Source of the DNA: Polyangiaceae bacterium
GTDB lineage: Bacteria > Myxococcota_A > Polyangia > Polyangiales > Polyangiaceae
Direction: 5' to 3'
Assembly (NCBI GenBank): GCA_020633235.1
Contig: JACKEA010000002.1
Coordinates: 1,364,001 to 1,428,000, forward strand
DNA: 64,000 bases
The notes under the pieces: generated by a model
The model's input: the letters and a program-made list of their open reading frames with translations, nothing else
What the model was told of the DNA's origin: nothing
The model's database searches: none
Shown here: piece after piece, positions 53,734-61,085 of the stretch
Layout of the letters: each line of letters begins with the position of its first letter
How positions within the stretch are numbered: position 1 is the stretch's first letter
Translations under genes and position numbers: made by a program

Positions 53734-54639
53734 TCAGCTCATCGCGAACTTCATCGCCGCGCCGGCGGCTTCCATCGCGTTGCCGTAAGGCTTCGCCTTG
53801 GAAAGATCGTTGATGGCTGCCCACTGCTCGGCCACGGTTTCCGGCGAGACCTTCTCGACCGCGATGCCGACGCCCTCGCCTTCCACCACGGCGACCCGCG
53901 AGAAGTAGCCGCCGCCCACGGCGTACACCTGCGCCGTTTCTGCGAGGCCCTCGGAGCAGAGGTACGCCACCAGCGGAGAAACGTACTCCGGAAGCAGCTT
54001 CTCCAGCACGTTCGGCGGCATGATCGTCTCCGTCATGCGGCTCTTGGCGATGGGCGCGATCACGTTGCACTTGATGTCGTACTTCGCGCCTTCGTGCGCG
54101 AGCGTCTTGCTGAGACCGACGATGCCGAGCTTCGCTGCGCTGTAGTTGGCCTGGCCGAAGTTGCCGTACAGCCCAGCGGCGCTGGTGGTGTTCACCACGC
54201 GGCCGTAGGAGTTCTCGCGCAAGAGCGGCCACGCGGCCTTGCTCACGTTCATGGTTCCGGTGAGGTGAACCGCGAGCACCTTGTCCCAGTCCTCCTGGGT
54301 CATCTTCATGAACGACACGTCCCGCAAGATGCCGGCGTTGTTGATCACGATGTCGAGCTTGCCGAAGGCGTCCTTCGCGGTGGCCACGAGCTTGGCGGCG
54401 CCCTCCGGAGTGTCCACGCCATCGTAGTTGGCCACGGCCTCGCCACCGGCTGCCTTGATCTCGTCCACCACCTTGTCGGCGGACTTCTTGTCGGAGCCAG
54501 AGCCATCCACGGCACCACCGAGGTCGTTCACCACGACCTTCGCGCCGCGTGAGGCGAGCAGCAGCGCGTGGGCGCGACCAAGGCCTCCGCCGGCGCCAGT
54601 GACGATTGCGACTCGGTTGTCGAAACGGATGTCCGCCAT
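53734..54639 (-). CDS. Short-chain dehydrogenase, MFE-2/HSD17B4-like
   Basis: A 301-residue SDR resembling the dehydrogenase domain of multifunctional enzyme type 2: TGAGGGLGRAHALLLASRGAKVVVNDLGG (cofactor site with the adenine-ribose Asp), NNAG, catalytic Ser in TTSAAGLYG and YSAAK (Tyr-x3-Lys). The C-terminal KVSPETVAEQWAAIND block is typical of MFE-2. It probably oxidises (3R)-hydroxyacyl-CoA or a related hydroxy lipid. The minus-strand start at 54639 faces the TetR gene across a 150-base gap, a layout in which the TetR protein could control both. The Hsp90-like gene follows downstream. Confidence 0.88.
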   Translation of the reverse strand: MADIRFDNRVAIVTGAGGGLGRAHALLLASRGAKVVVNDLGGAVDGSGSDKKSADKVVDEIKAAGGEAVANYDGVDTPEGAAKLVATAKDAFGKLDIVINNAGILRDVSFMKMTQEDWDKVLAVHLTGTMNVSKAAWPLLRENSYGRVVNTTSAAGLYGNFGQANYSAAKLGIVGLSKTLAHEGAKYDIKCNVIAPIAKSRMTETIMPPNVLEKLLPEYVSPLVAYLCSEGLAETAQVYAVGGGYFSRVAVVEGEGVGIAVEKVSPETVAEQWAAINDLSKAKPYGNAMEAAGAAMKFAMS

Positions 54640-54778
54640 GAGCAGTCTCCCTGTTTGGAAAAATCTTGGGGTGGAGGCACGCGCCTCGGGGCGACGACGC
54701 TACAGCATCTTTCCCGCGGCGTTGACGGGGAGCGGCGGGAAAAAACCACACGAAAATGCCGAAGAAATGCGGAATTGC

Positions 54779-54806
54779 TTGACGGGCGCTGATTCGTGAA
54801 TATCGT
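54779..54806 (+). promoter_or_regulatory. Candidate promoter of the TetR gene
   Basis: TTGACG (54779-54784) and TATCGT (54801-54806) with a 16-base spacer. The -10 box lies inside the first operator half-pair. Transcription would begin near 54813, just before the GTG at 54814. The rest of the gap down to 54640 contains no gene and presumably the SDR promoter. Confidence 0.4.
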
Positions 54807-54828
54807 TCACTTTGTGAATGGCGTTCAC
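54796..54828. promoter_or_regulatory. Two tandem GTGAA-N5-TTCAC operators
   Basis: GTGAATATCGTTCAC (54796-54810) and GTGAATGGCGTTCAC (54814-54828) are both palindromic, with start points 18 bases apart, overlapping the candidate -10 box and the first codons of the TetR gene. Paired TetR-type operators at this spacing suggest two dimers binding side by side and autorepression. Confidence 0.65.
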
Positions 54829-55566
54829 GAAACCGGCCGCTCCCGGCGGCGGGCCGCGCGGCGGGCAGAAATCCTCGACGCGGCGGCGGGGCTGCTCGCG
54901 AGCGAGGGGCTACCCGCGCTGACCCTGGCCCGCGTGGCCAGCGAGCTCGGCTACGTGGCCGCGGCCCTGTACCGCTACTTCGACTCGAAGGAGGCGCTGC
55001 TCGCGGAGCTGCAGCGCCGCACCATCCAGGAGCTGTCGGCGGGCTTCGAGCAGGAACGCAAGGCCGCCGCCCAGGCCTGGCGCGAGCAGGGCTTCAGCAA
55101 GCAAGAGGAGCCGCTGGCGGAGCTATGGGCGGGCGTCGGCTTCTACCTCGCCCTGCCGCAGACCGCGCCAGAGCGCTTTCGACTGGTCGGCGTCATGCTC
55201 ACCGATCCGCGGCCCCTGGTAGACGGCGCCGAAGCGTTGAAGAGCGCGCCGGTGCTCATGGCTTTCCTCGGGGAGGTTCGCTCGCTGCTCGCCGCAGCGG
55301 AAGACAGCGGCGCCCTCACCCCCGGCAGCGCGACGGATCGCACCCTCGCTTTGTGGTCCACGCTGCAGGGAGCCGCACAGCTCGACAAGCTCGCGCGCTT
55401 CGACAGTGAGTACTTCGATGCCGTGCGCATCGGCAAGTCCGCAGCTCGGGCACTGCTCCTGGGCTTCGGTGCCCGGCCCGAAACTCTCGATCGCCTGGAG
55501 CGGAACGTCTCCGCCCCGGCGGCTCTCGCTCGCCGCGGCTCGAAGCCGCGCTCTCGGAGGTCCTGA
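54796..55566 (+). CDS. TetR-family transcriptional regulator
   Basis: A regulator of about 250 residues. The N-terminal helix-turn-helix is clear: RRAEILDAAAGLLASEGLPALTLARVASELGYVAAALYRYFDSKEALLAEL. The C-terminal ligand domain (about 75-225) is helical; ligand unknown. The start may be GTG 54796 or GTG 54814, both within the operators; the later one would give an almost leaderless message. It is followed without a gap by a fatty-acid-hydroxylase-like gene, and an MFE-2-like SDR is divergent, so a lipid-related signal (acyl-CoA or sterol-like) is plausible. The C-terminal tail is basic (RRGSKPRSRRS). Confidence 0.85.
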   Translation: MNIVHFVNGVHETGRSRRRAARRAEILDAAAGLLASEGLPALTLARVASELGYVAAALYRYFDSKEALLAELQRRTIQELSAGFEQERKAAAQAWREQGFSKQEEPLAELWAGVGFYLALPQTAPERFRLVGVMLTDPRPLVDGAEALKSAPVLMAFLGEVRSLLAAAEDSGALTPGSATDRTLALWSTLQGAAQLDKLARFDSEYFDAVRIGKSAARALLLGFGARPETLDRLERNVSAPAALARRGSKPRSRRS

Positions 55567-56175
55567 ATGCTCTTCCTATCCCCCACCGCTTTTGCCGCCG
55601 GCGCCGCCACTTGGAGCTTCGCGGAGTACGCCCTGCATCGCTTCGCGGGCCACGCCCCCAAGCCGCCCAAGAGCCAAGCGAAACCGCGGCTGTTCGACGG
55701 CGACTTCGGCTCCGAGCACCTCGCCCACCACGCCGACACGCGCTACTTCACGCCCACGCCGCGCAAGGTGAAGGCCGCCGCGGTGGCCCTCTCGGTGCTG
55801 GGCACCGCCACGTCCCTCGCCTTCGGCCCGCGCCGCGGTCTGTCCTACGTGCTGGGCTTCGGCGTCACCTACGCGAGCTACGAGATCTTGCACCGCCGCA
55901 CCCACACCCACGCCCCGCGGGGTGCGTTCTCACGCTGGGCCCGACGCCACCACCTCTACCATCACTTCGGCAACCCGAAGCTGAACCACGGCGTCACCAG
56001 CCCGGTGTGGGATCTCGTGTTCGGCACGTATCAGGAGCCGGGGAAGATCCGGGTACCGCGCCGCCACGCGCCGGACTGGTTGCTCGACGAAGCTGGCGAA
56101 GTCTTGCCCGAGTATCAGCAGGACTATGAGCTCGCCAAAGCGAAACCCCCAGCGCCCGCCGTCCGCGCCGCCTGA
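55567..56175 (+). CDS. Fatty-acid hydroxylase/sterol-desaturase family protein
   Basis: A 202-residue membrane protein with three or four hydrophobic helices and the histidine clusters of the di-iron hydroxylase family: EYALHRFAGH, EHLAHHADT, LHRRTHTH and HHLYHHFGNPKLNHG. Such enzymes hydroxylate or desaturate fatty acids, sterols or carotenoids using O2. It is shorter than sterol desaturases and closer to the small carotenoid-hydroxylase/fatty-acid-2-hydroxylase type. The ATG follows the TetR stop directly (TGA-ATG), so it is probably regulated by that repressor. Confidence 0.85.
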   Translation: MLFLSPTAFAAGAATWSFAEYALHRFAGHAPKPPKSQAKPRLFDGDFGSEHLAHHADTRYFTPTPRKVKAAAVALSVLGTATSLAFGPRRGLSYVLGFGVTYASYEILHRRTHTHAPRGAFSRWARRHHLYHHFGNPKLNHGVTSPVWDLVFGTYQEPGKIRVPRRHAPDWLLDEAGEVLPEYQQDYELAKAKPPAPAVRAA

Positions 56176-56195
56176 CGTTTCCTTTTGTTTTCCGC

Positions 56196-56228
56196 GGCGC
56201 GATACCCGTCCCTGACGGGCATCGCGCC
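56196..56228 (+). terminator. Hairpin after the hydroxylase gene (3'-end repeat family, copy 8)
   Basis: GGCGCGAT-A-CCCGTC and GACGGG-C-ATCGCGCC pair around a three-base loop, 20 bases past the hydroxylase stop; GGGCCAACAC follows. It contains the CCCGTC end of the dispersed repeat. Confidence 0.65.
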
Positions 56229-56261
56229 GGGCCAACACCCAAAAACCGGACAGCTGTCGGA

Positions 56262-56675
56262 ATGCGATGGCTCATCGGCGGCGTGCTGTTGCTGTGCGTG
56301 GCTTGCGGCTCGAGCTCCAACGGCGAGCCCGCGCTTCCTCTAGACCCACTGTTCACCTGGGTTGACCACCATCGGTGCCACTCCGGCGAGAGCGACGGAC
56401 AGGTGCCGCCGCTGCCGCGCGTCGCTCGATGGCGGACCAAGCGGCCGGAATGTCTGCAACGATGGCGATCCGAGACGAGTGCGAAGCGGACGACAGAATT
56501 CGACACCGCGAAGACGATTTCAGTTGACGAGATTTCGGACGCTCCGCGCTCTCACTTCGTCGCTCTCGTTCGCACAGTGCCTGCGCAGCACACGTGCGCC
56601 CACTGGGCGCGCGTTCGAAAGCAAATCGCTCTTCGAGCTGTCCGCGTCTGCGAAAGCGTCTCGAGAGGGCGCTGA
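56262..56675 (+). pseudogene. Possible remnant of a lipoprotein gene
   Basis: The first 30 residues look like a real lipoprotein start (MRWLIGGVLLLCVACGSSS, Cys15 after a hydrophobic stretch). After about residue 35 the frame turns into basic, low-quality sequence, while another frame reads SLDGGPSGRNVCNDGDP, a style typical of lipoprotein spacers. A frameshift or decay is likely, and the region up to 56725 shows no other gene. It could instead be a short intact gene of 137 residues. Confidence 0.35.
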
Positions 56676-56725
56676 AGAAGGCGAAATTTCCCATGGTATG
56701 CCCGGGGAAACCACGGGGGTTTGTC

Positions 56726-57898
56726 ATGTCATCGTCCAAAGCCATTTCCGTAGAACCGTCTGCCACCGAGCGCACTGCGCTCTCCGCACTTCAAGACCTC
56801 TCCAATCGCGATCTCTGGTCCAGCGCGGTCGTGGCCAACGCCGGTCGGCGCAAAGCCACCGCGCACTTGGTCGCCCACCTCGCCGAAATCGACCGGCGCG
56901 AGCTCGTGTTCGACGAGGGATACTCGTCCATGTACGACTTCTGCGTGCGTGGCCTCGGGATGAGCGAGGGCACGGCGTATCGGAGCATCGCCGGGGCGCG
57001 GGCAGCGCGCTCGTTTCCGGTCGTGCTCACGCTGCTCGCGAGCGGAGATCTGCACCTTTCCGGGCTTTCGCTCTTGGCTCCGCGGCTCACGCAGGAAAAT
57101 CACAGTGCGCTCCTGGAAGAAGCCGCCGGCAAGACCAGCGCGGGGATTCGCGTCGTGCTCGCGCGCTGGTTCCCCAAGCCGGACGTTCCGGACCAGGTGA
57201 AGCCGCTGCGCACTGGCGGAAAAGGTCCGGCGCCGGGCGTGGAGCCGCTCTCGGAAGGGCGCTTCGAGGTACATTTCAGCGCCAGCGAGAGCATGAAAGC
57301 GAAGCTCGAGCACGCCCAGAACCTGATGAGCCACGTGAGCCGCGAGCTGGAGGTCGTGGTCGAACGTGCGCTGGATGCGCTGATTCGCGAGCTTTCGAAC
57401 AAGCGCTGGGGCGTTACGGACAAGCCGCGCCGCTCCCGCGGAACGAAGCCGGGCGAGCCCGGCCGTGCGGCCCGGCGCGAGGTGTACGAACGCGACGGGG
57501 CCCAGTGCTGCTTCGTGTCGGAGTCCGGTGTGCGCTGCACGGCGACGGCGTTTCTCCAGTACGACCACATCGAAGCCACCGGCATCGGTGGTGGCGATGG
57601 CGCCTCCAATGGTCGGGTGTACTGCAGGAGCCACAATTTGAATGCGGCCAAGAAGACCTTCGGCCGCGAGTACGTCGAAGAGAAGATTCGCCTTCGTCAG
57701 CGAAGGCGTTCAGACACCGAGGACGCTGCGGATGCGGAGGCGCGGGAGAAGCAAGACAAGCTCCTCTTGGCGCTGACGAGCCAAGGCTTCAAGAAGGCCG
57801 AAGCCACGAAGGCGACGGAGAAGCTCGCTGCCGAAGCCCGCAGCCTCTCGCTGGAAGAGCTGCTCCGTCGTGCACTGGCATTGCTCGTTCCGCGGTAG
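56726..57898 (+). CDS. HNH-endonuclease-family protein
   Basis: A 390-residue protein: a helical N-terminal region (about 20-240, with LSGLSLLAPRLTQENHSALLEEA) and an HNH-type nuclease domain near residues 255-315 (YERDGAQCCFVSESGVRC, LQYDHIEATGIGG, GRVYCRSHN). The His-Asn-His ligands and a pair of cysteines are present. Proteins of this type are repeated many times in myxobacterial and actinobacterial genomes; whether they act on self, phage or mobile DNA is unknown. The C-terminal tail is charged and helical (KKAEATKATEKLAAEARSLSLEELLRRAL). The ATG at 56726 follows GGGGG. No terminal repeats of a mobile element are visible around it. Confidence 0.8.
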   Translation: MSSSKAISVEPSATERTALSALQDLSNRDLWSSAVVANAGRRKATAHLVAHLAEIDRRELVFDEGYSSMYDFCVRGLGMSEGTAYRSIAGARAARSFPVVLTLLASGDLHLSGLSLLAPRLTQENHSALLEEAAGKTSAGIRVVLARWFPKPDVPDQVKPLRTGGKGPAPGVEPLSEGRFEVHFSASESMKAKLEHAQNLMSHVSRELEVVVERALDALIRELSNKRWGVTDKPRRSRGTKPGEPGRAARREVYERDGAQCCFVSESGVRCTATAFLQYDHIEATGIGGGDGASNGRVYCRSHNLNAAKKTFGREYVEEKIRLRQRRRSDTEDAADAEAREKQDKLLLALTSQGFKKAEATKATEKLAAEARSLSLEELLRRALALLVPR

Positions 57899-57965
57899 GC
57901 GCGATGCGCGCGGGCTGATTCCGCGCCGAACGGACGCCGGGCCGCAGCTTGTGAGAGAGGACCGA

Positions 57966-58032
57966 CTCAGGTGAGCACTGGGGTTAAGAGCGACCCGGCA
58001 CGGATTGAGCGTCGCGTAGCCGCTCACCTGAG
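57966..58032 (+). promoter_or_regulatory. Long inverted repeat in the leader of the DUF4396 gene
   Basis: CTCAGGTGAGC (57966-57976) and its exact complement (58022-58032) enclose a 45-base loop, followed by GCGTTTT. CACTGG inside the loop could instead pair with CCAGTG downstream, so two alternative folds exist. The remaining gap from 57899 to 58095 holds only a weak copy of the 3'-end repeat near 57919. Confidence 0.4.
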
Positions 58033-58095
58033 GCGTTTTGCACCAGTGGTGAGGCCGCCGCACGTCGGAATGGCGGCACGCCAATTGCTGTAGCG

Positions 58096-58755
58096 ATGGG
58101 CATGCTGCAGAGCGTTCACGACGCATTGAACCATTGGTCCGTGGTGTTCACCTGGGTCGCCGTCTCGGCGGTGTCCGTGGGGCTGCTGGTCCGAGACGTC
58201 CGACGCCAGCCCATCATGCCGATGATGAAATGGGTGTGGGGCCTCACGGTGGCCTACTCGGGGCCGCTCGGCCTCTTGCTCTACTACTCGTCCGGGCGCG
58301 AGCAGATCGACCACGACAGCCTTTGGCGGCGTGGCGTGCGCTCCGTCGCGCACTGCTACTCCGGCTGCGGCGCGGGGGAGATCGTCGGGATCTTGGTCGC
58401 GGCCGTGGTGCTTGCGGCCGGACAGCTGGGGGTGAGTCTGGTCACCTTCGCGTTCGCCTATTGCTTCGGGCTTGCGCTCACGGTGGTCCCGCTGATGCAA
58501 GACGGCGAAGCGTTGCCGAGCGCATTCAAGGACGCCGTGATCAGCGAGAGCGCGTCCATCGTGGTGATGGAAGCCGTGGCCATTGCGGTGGATCAGCTGC
58601 TGGCCGGCTCGGCCACGTTTCGCGAGCCCATCTTCTGGGCATCCATGCTCACCTCCCTGACCATCGGCTTGATGGCCGCGTACCCGGTCAACGTGTTGCT
58701 CATCCACTACGGCGTGAAGGAGGGCATGGCCGACCCCAGTCAGGCGATGGCCTGA
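58096..58755 (+). CDS. DUF4396 membrane protein
   Basis: A 219-residue protein with five or six hydrophobic helices. The family block is HCYSGCGAGEIVGILVAAVV, with a Cys pair and Glu inside a helix, followed by GQLGVSLVTFAFAYCFGLALTVVPLMQDGEAL. Role unknown; the conserved Cys/His/Glu in the membrane could bind metal or a small molecule. A 67-base inverted repeat in the untranslated leader may regulate it. Its stop is five bases from the stop of the converging M23 gene. Confidence 0.85.
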   Translation: MGMLQSVHDALNHWSVVFTWVAVSAVSVGLLVRDVRRQPIMPMMKWVWGLTVAYSGPLGLLLYYSSGREQIDHDSLWRRGVRSVAHCYSGCGAGEIVGILVAAVVLAAGQLGVSLVTFAFAYCFGLALTVVPLMQDGEALPSAFKDAVISESASIVVMEAVAIAVDQLLAGSATFREPIFWASMLTSLTIGLMAAYPVNVLLIHYGVKEGMADPSQAMA

Positions 58756-58759
58756 CGCA

Positions 58760-59818
58760 TCAGGGCGGCGCTATCTGGTCGCCCTTCTGGAAGCGATAAC
58801 CCTCGGCTTCCGCGCTGCTTCCCGCACGTTCACGCTCGACCTTGGCGAAGATGGGCTCAACGCCGACGGCAGTGGCGAGGTCAGCGCGATCCTGCATGTG
58901 GAAGTGGATGTGTGGCTCGCTGGAGTTGCCGCTGTTGCCGCACAGGCCCAAGACCTGCCCCGCCTTCACCCGGACCTTGGGCTTGACGCGGATGCTCCCC
59001 GGCTGGAAGTGCGCATAGACCGAAAACTCGGTGTCGGAGTGCTTCACGATGACTGCGTTGCCGACGGCGGAATACGGGTTCATCACCCCGGGCACGTTCT
59101 CGGGCACGCCGTCGATGACGCTGACGACGACGCCATCCGCAGCCGCGAGAACCTTCTTGCCGTAGGCATAGTAGTCCTTGTTCTGCTTGCCGTCCCCCGC
59201 GTGGGACTTCCCACTCTCGTCGACGACGACGAGATCTGCCGCACGCTGCTGGTTCTTGTTGGTGATGTGCTTGTTGTCCGTCAGGTTGTCGCCACCCCAG
59301 AACACCAGCCACTTGCCCTCGAAGGGCAAGCGCAAGAGCGTCTTGGACTCGGCAACGGGCGCCGGCGGCGGGGCGGCAGGACGAAACCACAGGCCGCCGA
59401 TCTTGCCCGCATCGTCGAGGGTGAGACTGGCCTCGAGCTTGCCGCTCTCGTGGGTCACCTCGAACTCCGAGGTGGTCCTCGAGCTCTTGGTCAGCGAGAA
59501 GCTCTGGAAGGGGGCGAGCTTGGACAGGTCCGTGCAGATCTTCTTGGTCTTGTCGGGGCCCAGCGCCTTCTGCATGTTGTCGTTGAACGACGCATAGATG
59601 GCGTCGCACTCGCGCTTCTCGAGGCGGGCGAGCAACTGCTGGAAGCTCGCCACGGCTTTCGGCAGCACGAGCTTCGTCGAGGCTTCCGCGGCCGGCGGAG
59701 CGACGGGCTCCACCGCGCTCTCGGAGCTCGGACACTCGGGCACCTTGGTAGCCGGCGCCGCCGCGGAAGCACAGCCACAGGCGAGCAGGACGGGCAGGAG
59801 ATTGAAGCGCGTTCGCAT
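58760..59818 (-). CDS. M23-type (LytM-like) lipoprotein with N-terminal DUF3887-like domain
   Basis: A 352-residue lipoprotein (lipobox LLACGC) with an N-terminal NTF2-like domain (DUF3887; RECDAIYASFNDNMQKALG, LEASLTLDDAGKIGGLWF) and a C-terminal M23/LytM fold: VLAAADGVVVSVID, NAVIVKHSDTEFSVYAHFQPG, VLGLCGNSGNSSEPHIHFHMQD. The HxH zinc pair is present (HIHFH), but the usual first ligand pair HxxxD reads QRAAD, so the metal site may be altered or the enzyme inactive. It probably binds or cuts cell-wall peptides in the periplasm. ATG 59818 gives the signal peptide; upstream in-frame ATGs add no signal. Confidence 0.85.
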   Translation of the reverse strand: MRTRFNLLPVLLACGCASAAAPATKVPECPSSESAVEPVAPPAAEASTKLVLPKAVASFQQLLARLEKRECDAIYASFNDNMQKALGPDKTKKICTDLSKLAPFQSFSLTKSSRTTSEFEVTHESGKLEASLTLDDAGKIGGLWFRPAAPPPAPVAESKTLLRLPFEGKWLVFWGGDNLTDNKHITNKNQQRAADLVVVDESGKSHAGDGKQNKDYYAYGKKVLAAADGVVVSVIDGVPENVPGVMNPYSAVGNAVIVKHSDTEFSVYAHFQPGSIRVKPKVRVKAGQVLGLCGNSGNSSEPHIHFHMQDRADLATAVGVEPIFAKVERERAGSSAEAEGYRFQKGDQIAPP

Positions 59819-59924
59819 CGGGGCGACCATGCAAGCCAAGGGCGTTGGGGTCAACGCGCGGTCGCGCTTTTGACTCGGCTCGTCGAACGACGCAAACTCC
59901 GCCGGCGACGGCGCGTCGCATCCC

Positions 59925-61019
59925 ATGGCGATCCCCCGATTCACGCGCCGCCAGCTTCAGCTCCTGGCGGGCAGCACGGTAGCTCTGGCGCTTTCGGGAT
60001 ACGGGTACCTGCGCTCGGGACCGGTGCGCGTCCTGGGCCTCGGTCTGGGCGACGCCCGCGTGCCCGAGATTCGAATCGCCGAGCTCGCCGATCCCCTCGA
60101 CGCTCGGCGGCCTCTCCGAGTGCGCGAGAAGCTCCGGCAGCGACCGAAGGGCCTGTACGCGGCGCCCAACGGAGAGCTCGCGCCGGCTCCTCCCACCGAG
60201 GCGCATCGTGCACGCGGCTTCGTGATCACGGAAGCGAGCGGCGAACCATGCGCGCCCAAGGACACCGGCCCGGGTAACTTCACGACCTGGAAGTCCGCCT
60301 CCCCCGCGGGGTTCTACAGCCAGCCCAGAGCGGGCGCCGTCGACGCCGACGGCAACTTCGATTTGCTCATCCACTTCCAGGGGCACGACCTGGCCTGGCT
60401 TCAGTTCGTGCAGGCCGACGTGCCCATGGTGATGCTCGGAGTACGCAGCGAGCGGGGCATGGGTTGGCGTAGCCAGCTCGGCGGCCCCGATGCCTACCGC
60501 CACCTGGTGGAAGCCATGGAACAGACGCTGGGCCGAGCCGAAGGGCGCGAGGTCCACGCCCGCCACGTCGCGCTCGGATCCTGGAGCGGAGGCTACGAAG
60601 CCATCTCCACGCTGCTGGAACAGAGCAAGGACGTCGACGCCGACGCCGTGATCCTGCTCGACGGCGTCCACGTCGCGCGGCGAGAGCAGGTGTCGGACTT
60701 CCAGCTGCGCCCCTTCGTCGAGCTCGCCAAGCGCGCCCTGGCCGGCGAGGTGTTCGTGTTCGCCACGCACTCGTCGGTAGTGCCGGACGGCTACGCCTCG
60801 ACGACGGAGAGCACCCATCGCTGGCTCTCGGCGCTGTCGACTCGCGCCATCCAGGTGGAGCGCCGCGATCCACCCGGCATTCCGTTGATTCACGCTTTCA
60901 GCCGGGGCTCCCTCCACGTGCGCGGCTACGCCGGCGGTGCCAAGGCCGATCACTGCGCCCAGCTGGGGCTCTACCCGGCGGCGCTGCAAGCGCTCGCTCG
61001 CTGGCGCCGCGCGCACTGA
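59925..61019 (+). CDS. Alpha/beta-hydrolase-like protein, unknown
   Basis: A 364-residue protein with an N-terminal twin-arginine-like RRQLQLLAGSTVALALSG, suggesting export by the Tat pathway or a membrane anchor. The core resembles an alpha/beta hydrolase: HFQGHDLAWLQFV, VALGSWSGGYEAI (nucleophile Ser in GSWSGG), DAVILLDGVHVARR and a late His (PLIHAFSRG). I do not recognise a named family. The start overlaps upstream codons of the minus-strand M23 gene only if the latter starts earlier than 59818. No substrate can be inferred. Confidence 0.7.
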   Translation: MAIPRFTRRQLQLLAGSTVALALSGYGYLRSGPVRVLGLGLGDARVPEIRIAELADPLDARRPLRVREKLRQRPKGLYAAPNGELAPAPPTEAHRARGFVITEASGEPCAPKDTGPGNFTTWKSASPAGFYSQPRAGAVDADGNFDLLIHFQGHDLAWLQFVQADVPMVMLGVRSERGMGWRSQLGGPDAYRHLVEAMEQTLGRAEGREVHARHVALGSWSGGYEAISTLLEQSKDVDADAVILLDGVHVARREQVSDFQLRPFVELAKRALAGEVFVFATHSSVVPDGYASTTESTHRWLSALSTRAIQVERRDPPGIPLIHAFSRGSLHVRGYAGGAKADHCAQLGLYPAALQALARWRRAH

Positions 61020-61085
61020 AAAGTGCCCCATGGTGAGCCCCTGCTCCAGATCTTCCGGCCCCCTGAAGCGTAGTCTGGGGTGGCC

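Noticed and set aside
56726..57898. Homing endonuclease or insertion element
   Set aside because: No inverted or direct terminal repeats, no intron or intein context, and the protein type is a common chromosomal family in such genomes.
57966..58032. Rho-independent terminator of the HNH gene
   Set aside because: The 45-base loop is too long for a normal terminator and the T-run is short; kept instead as a possible leader structure.
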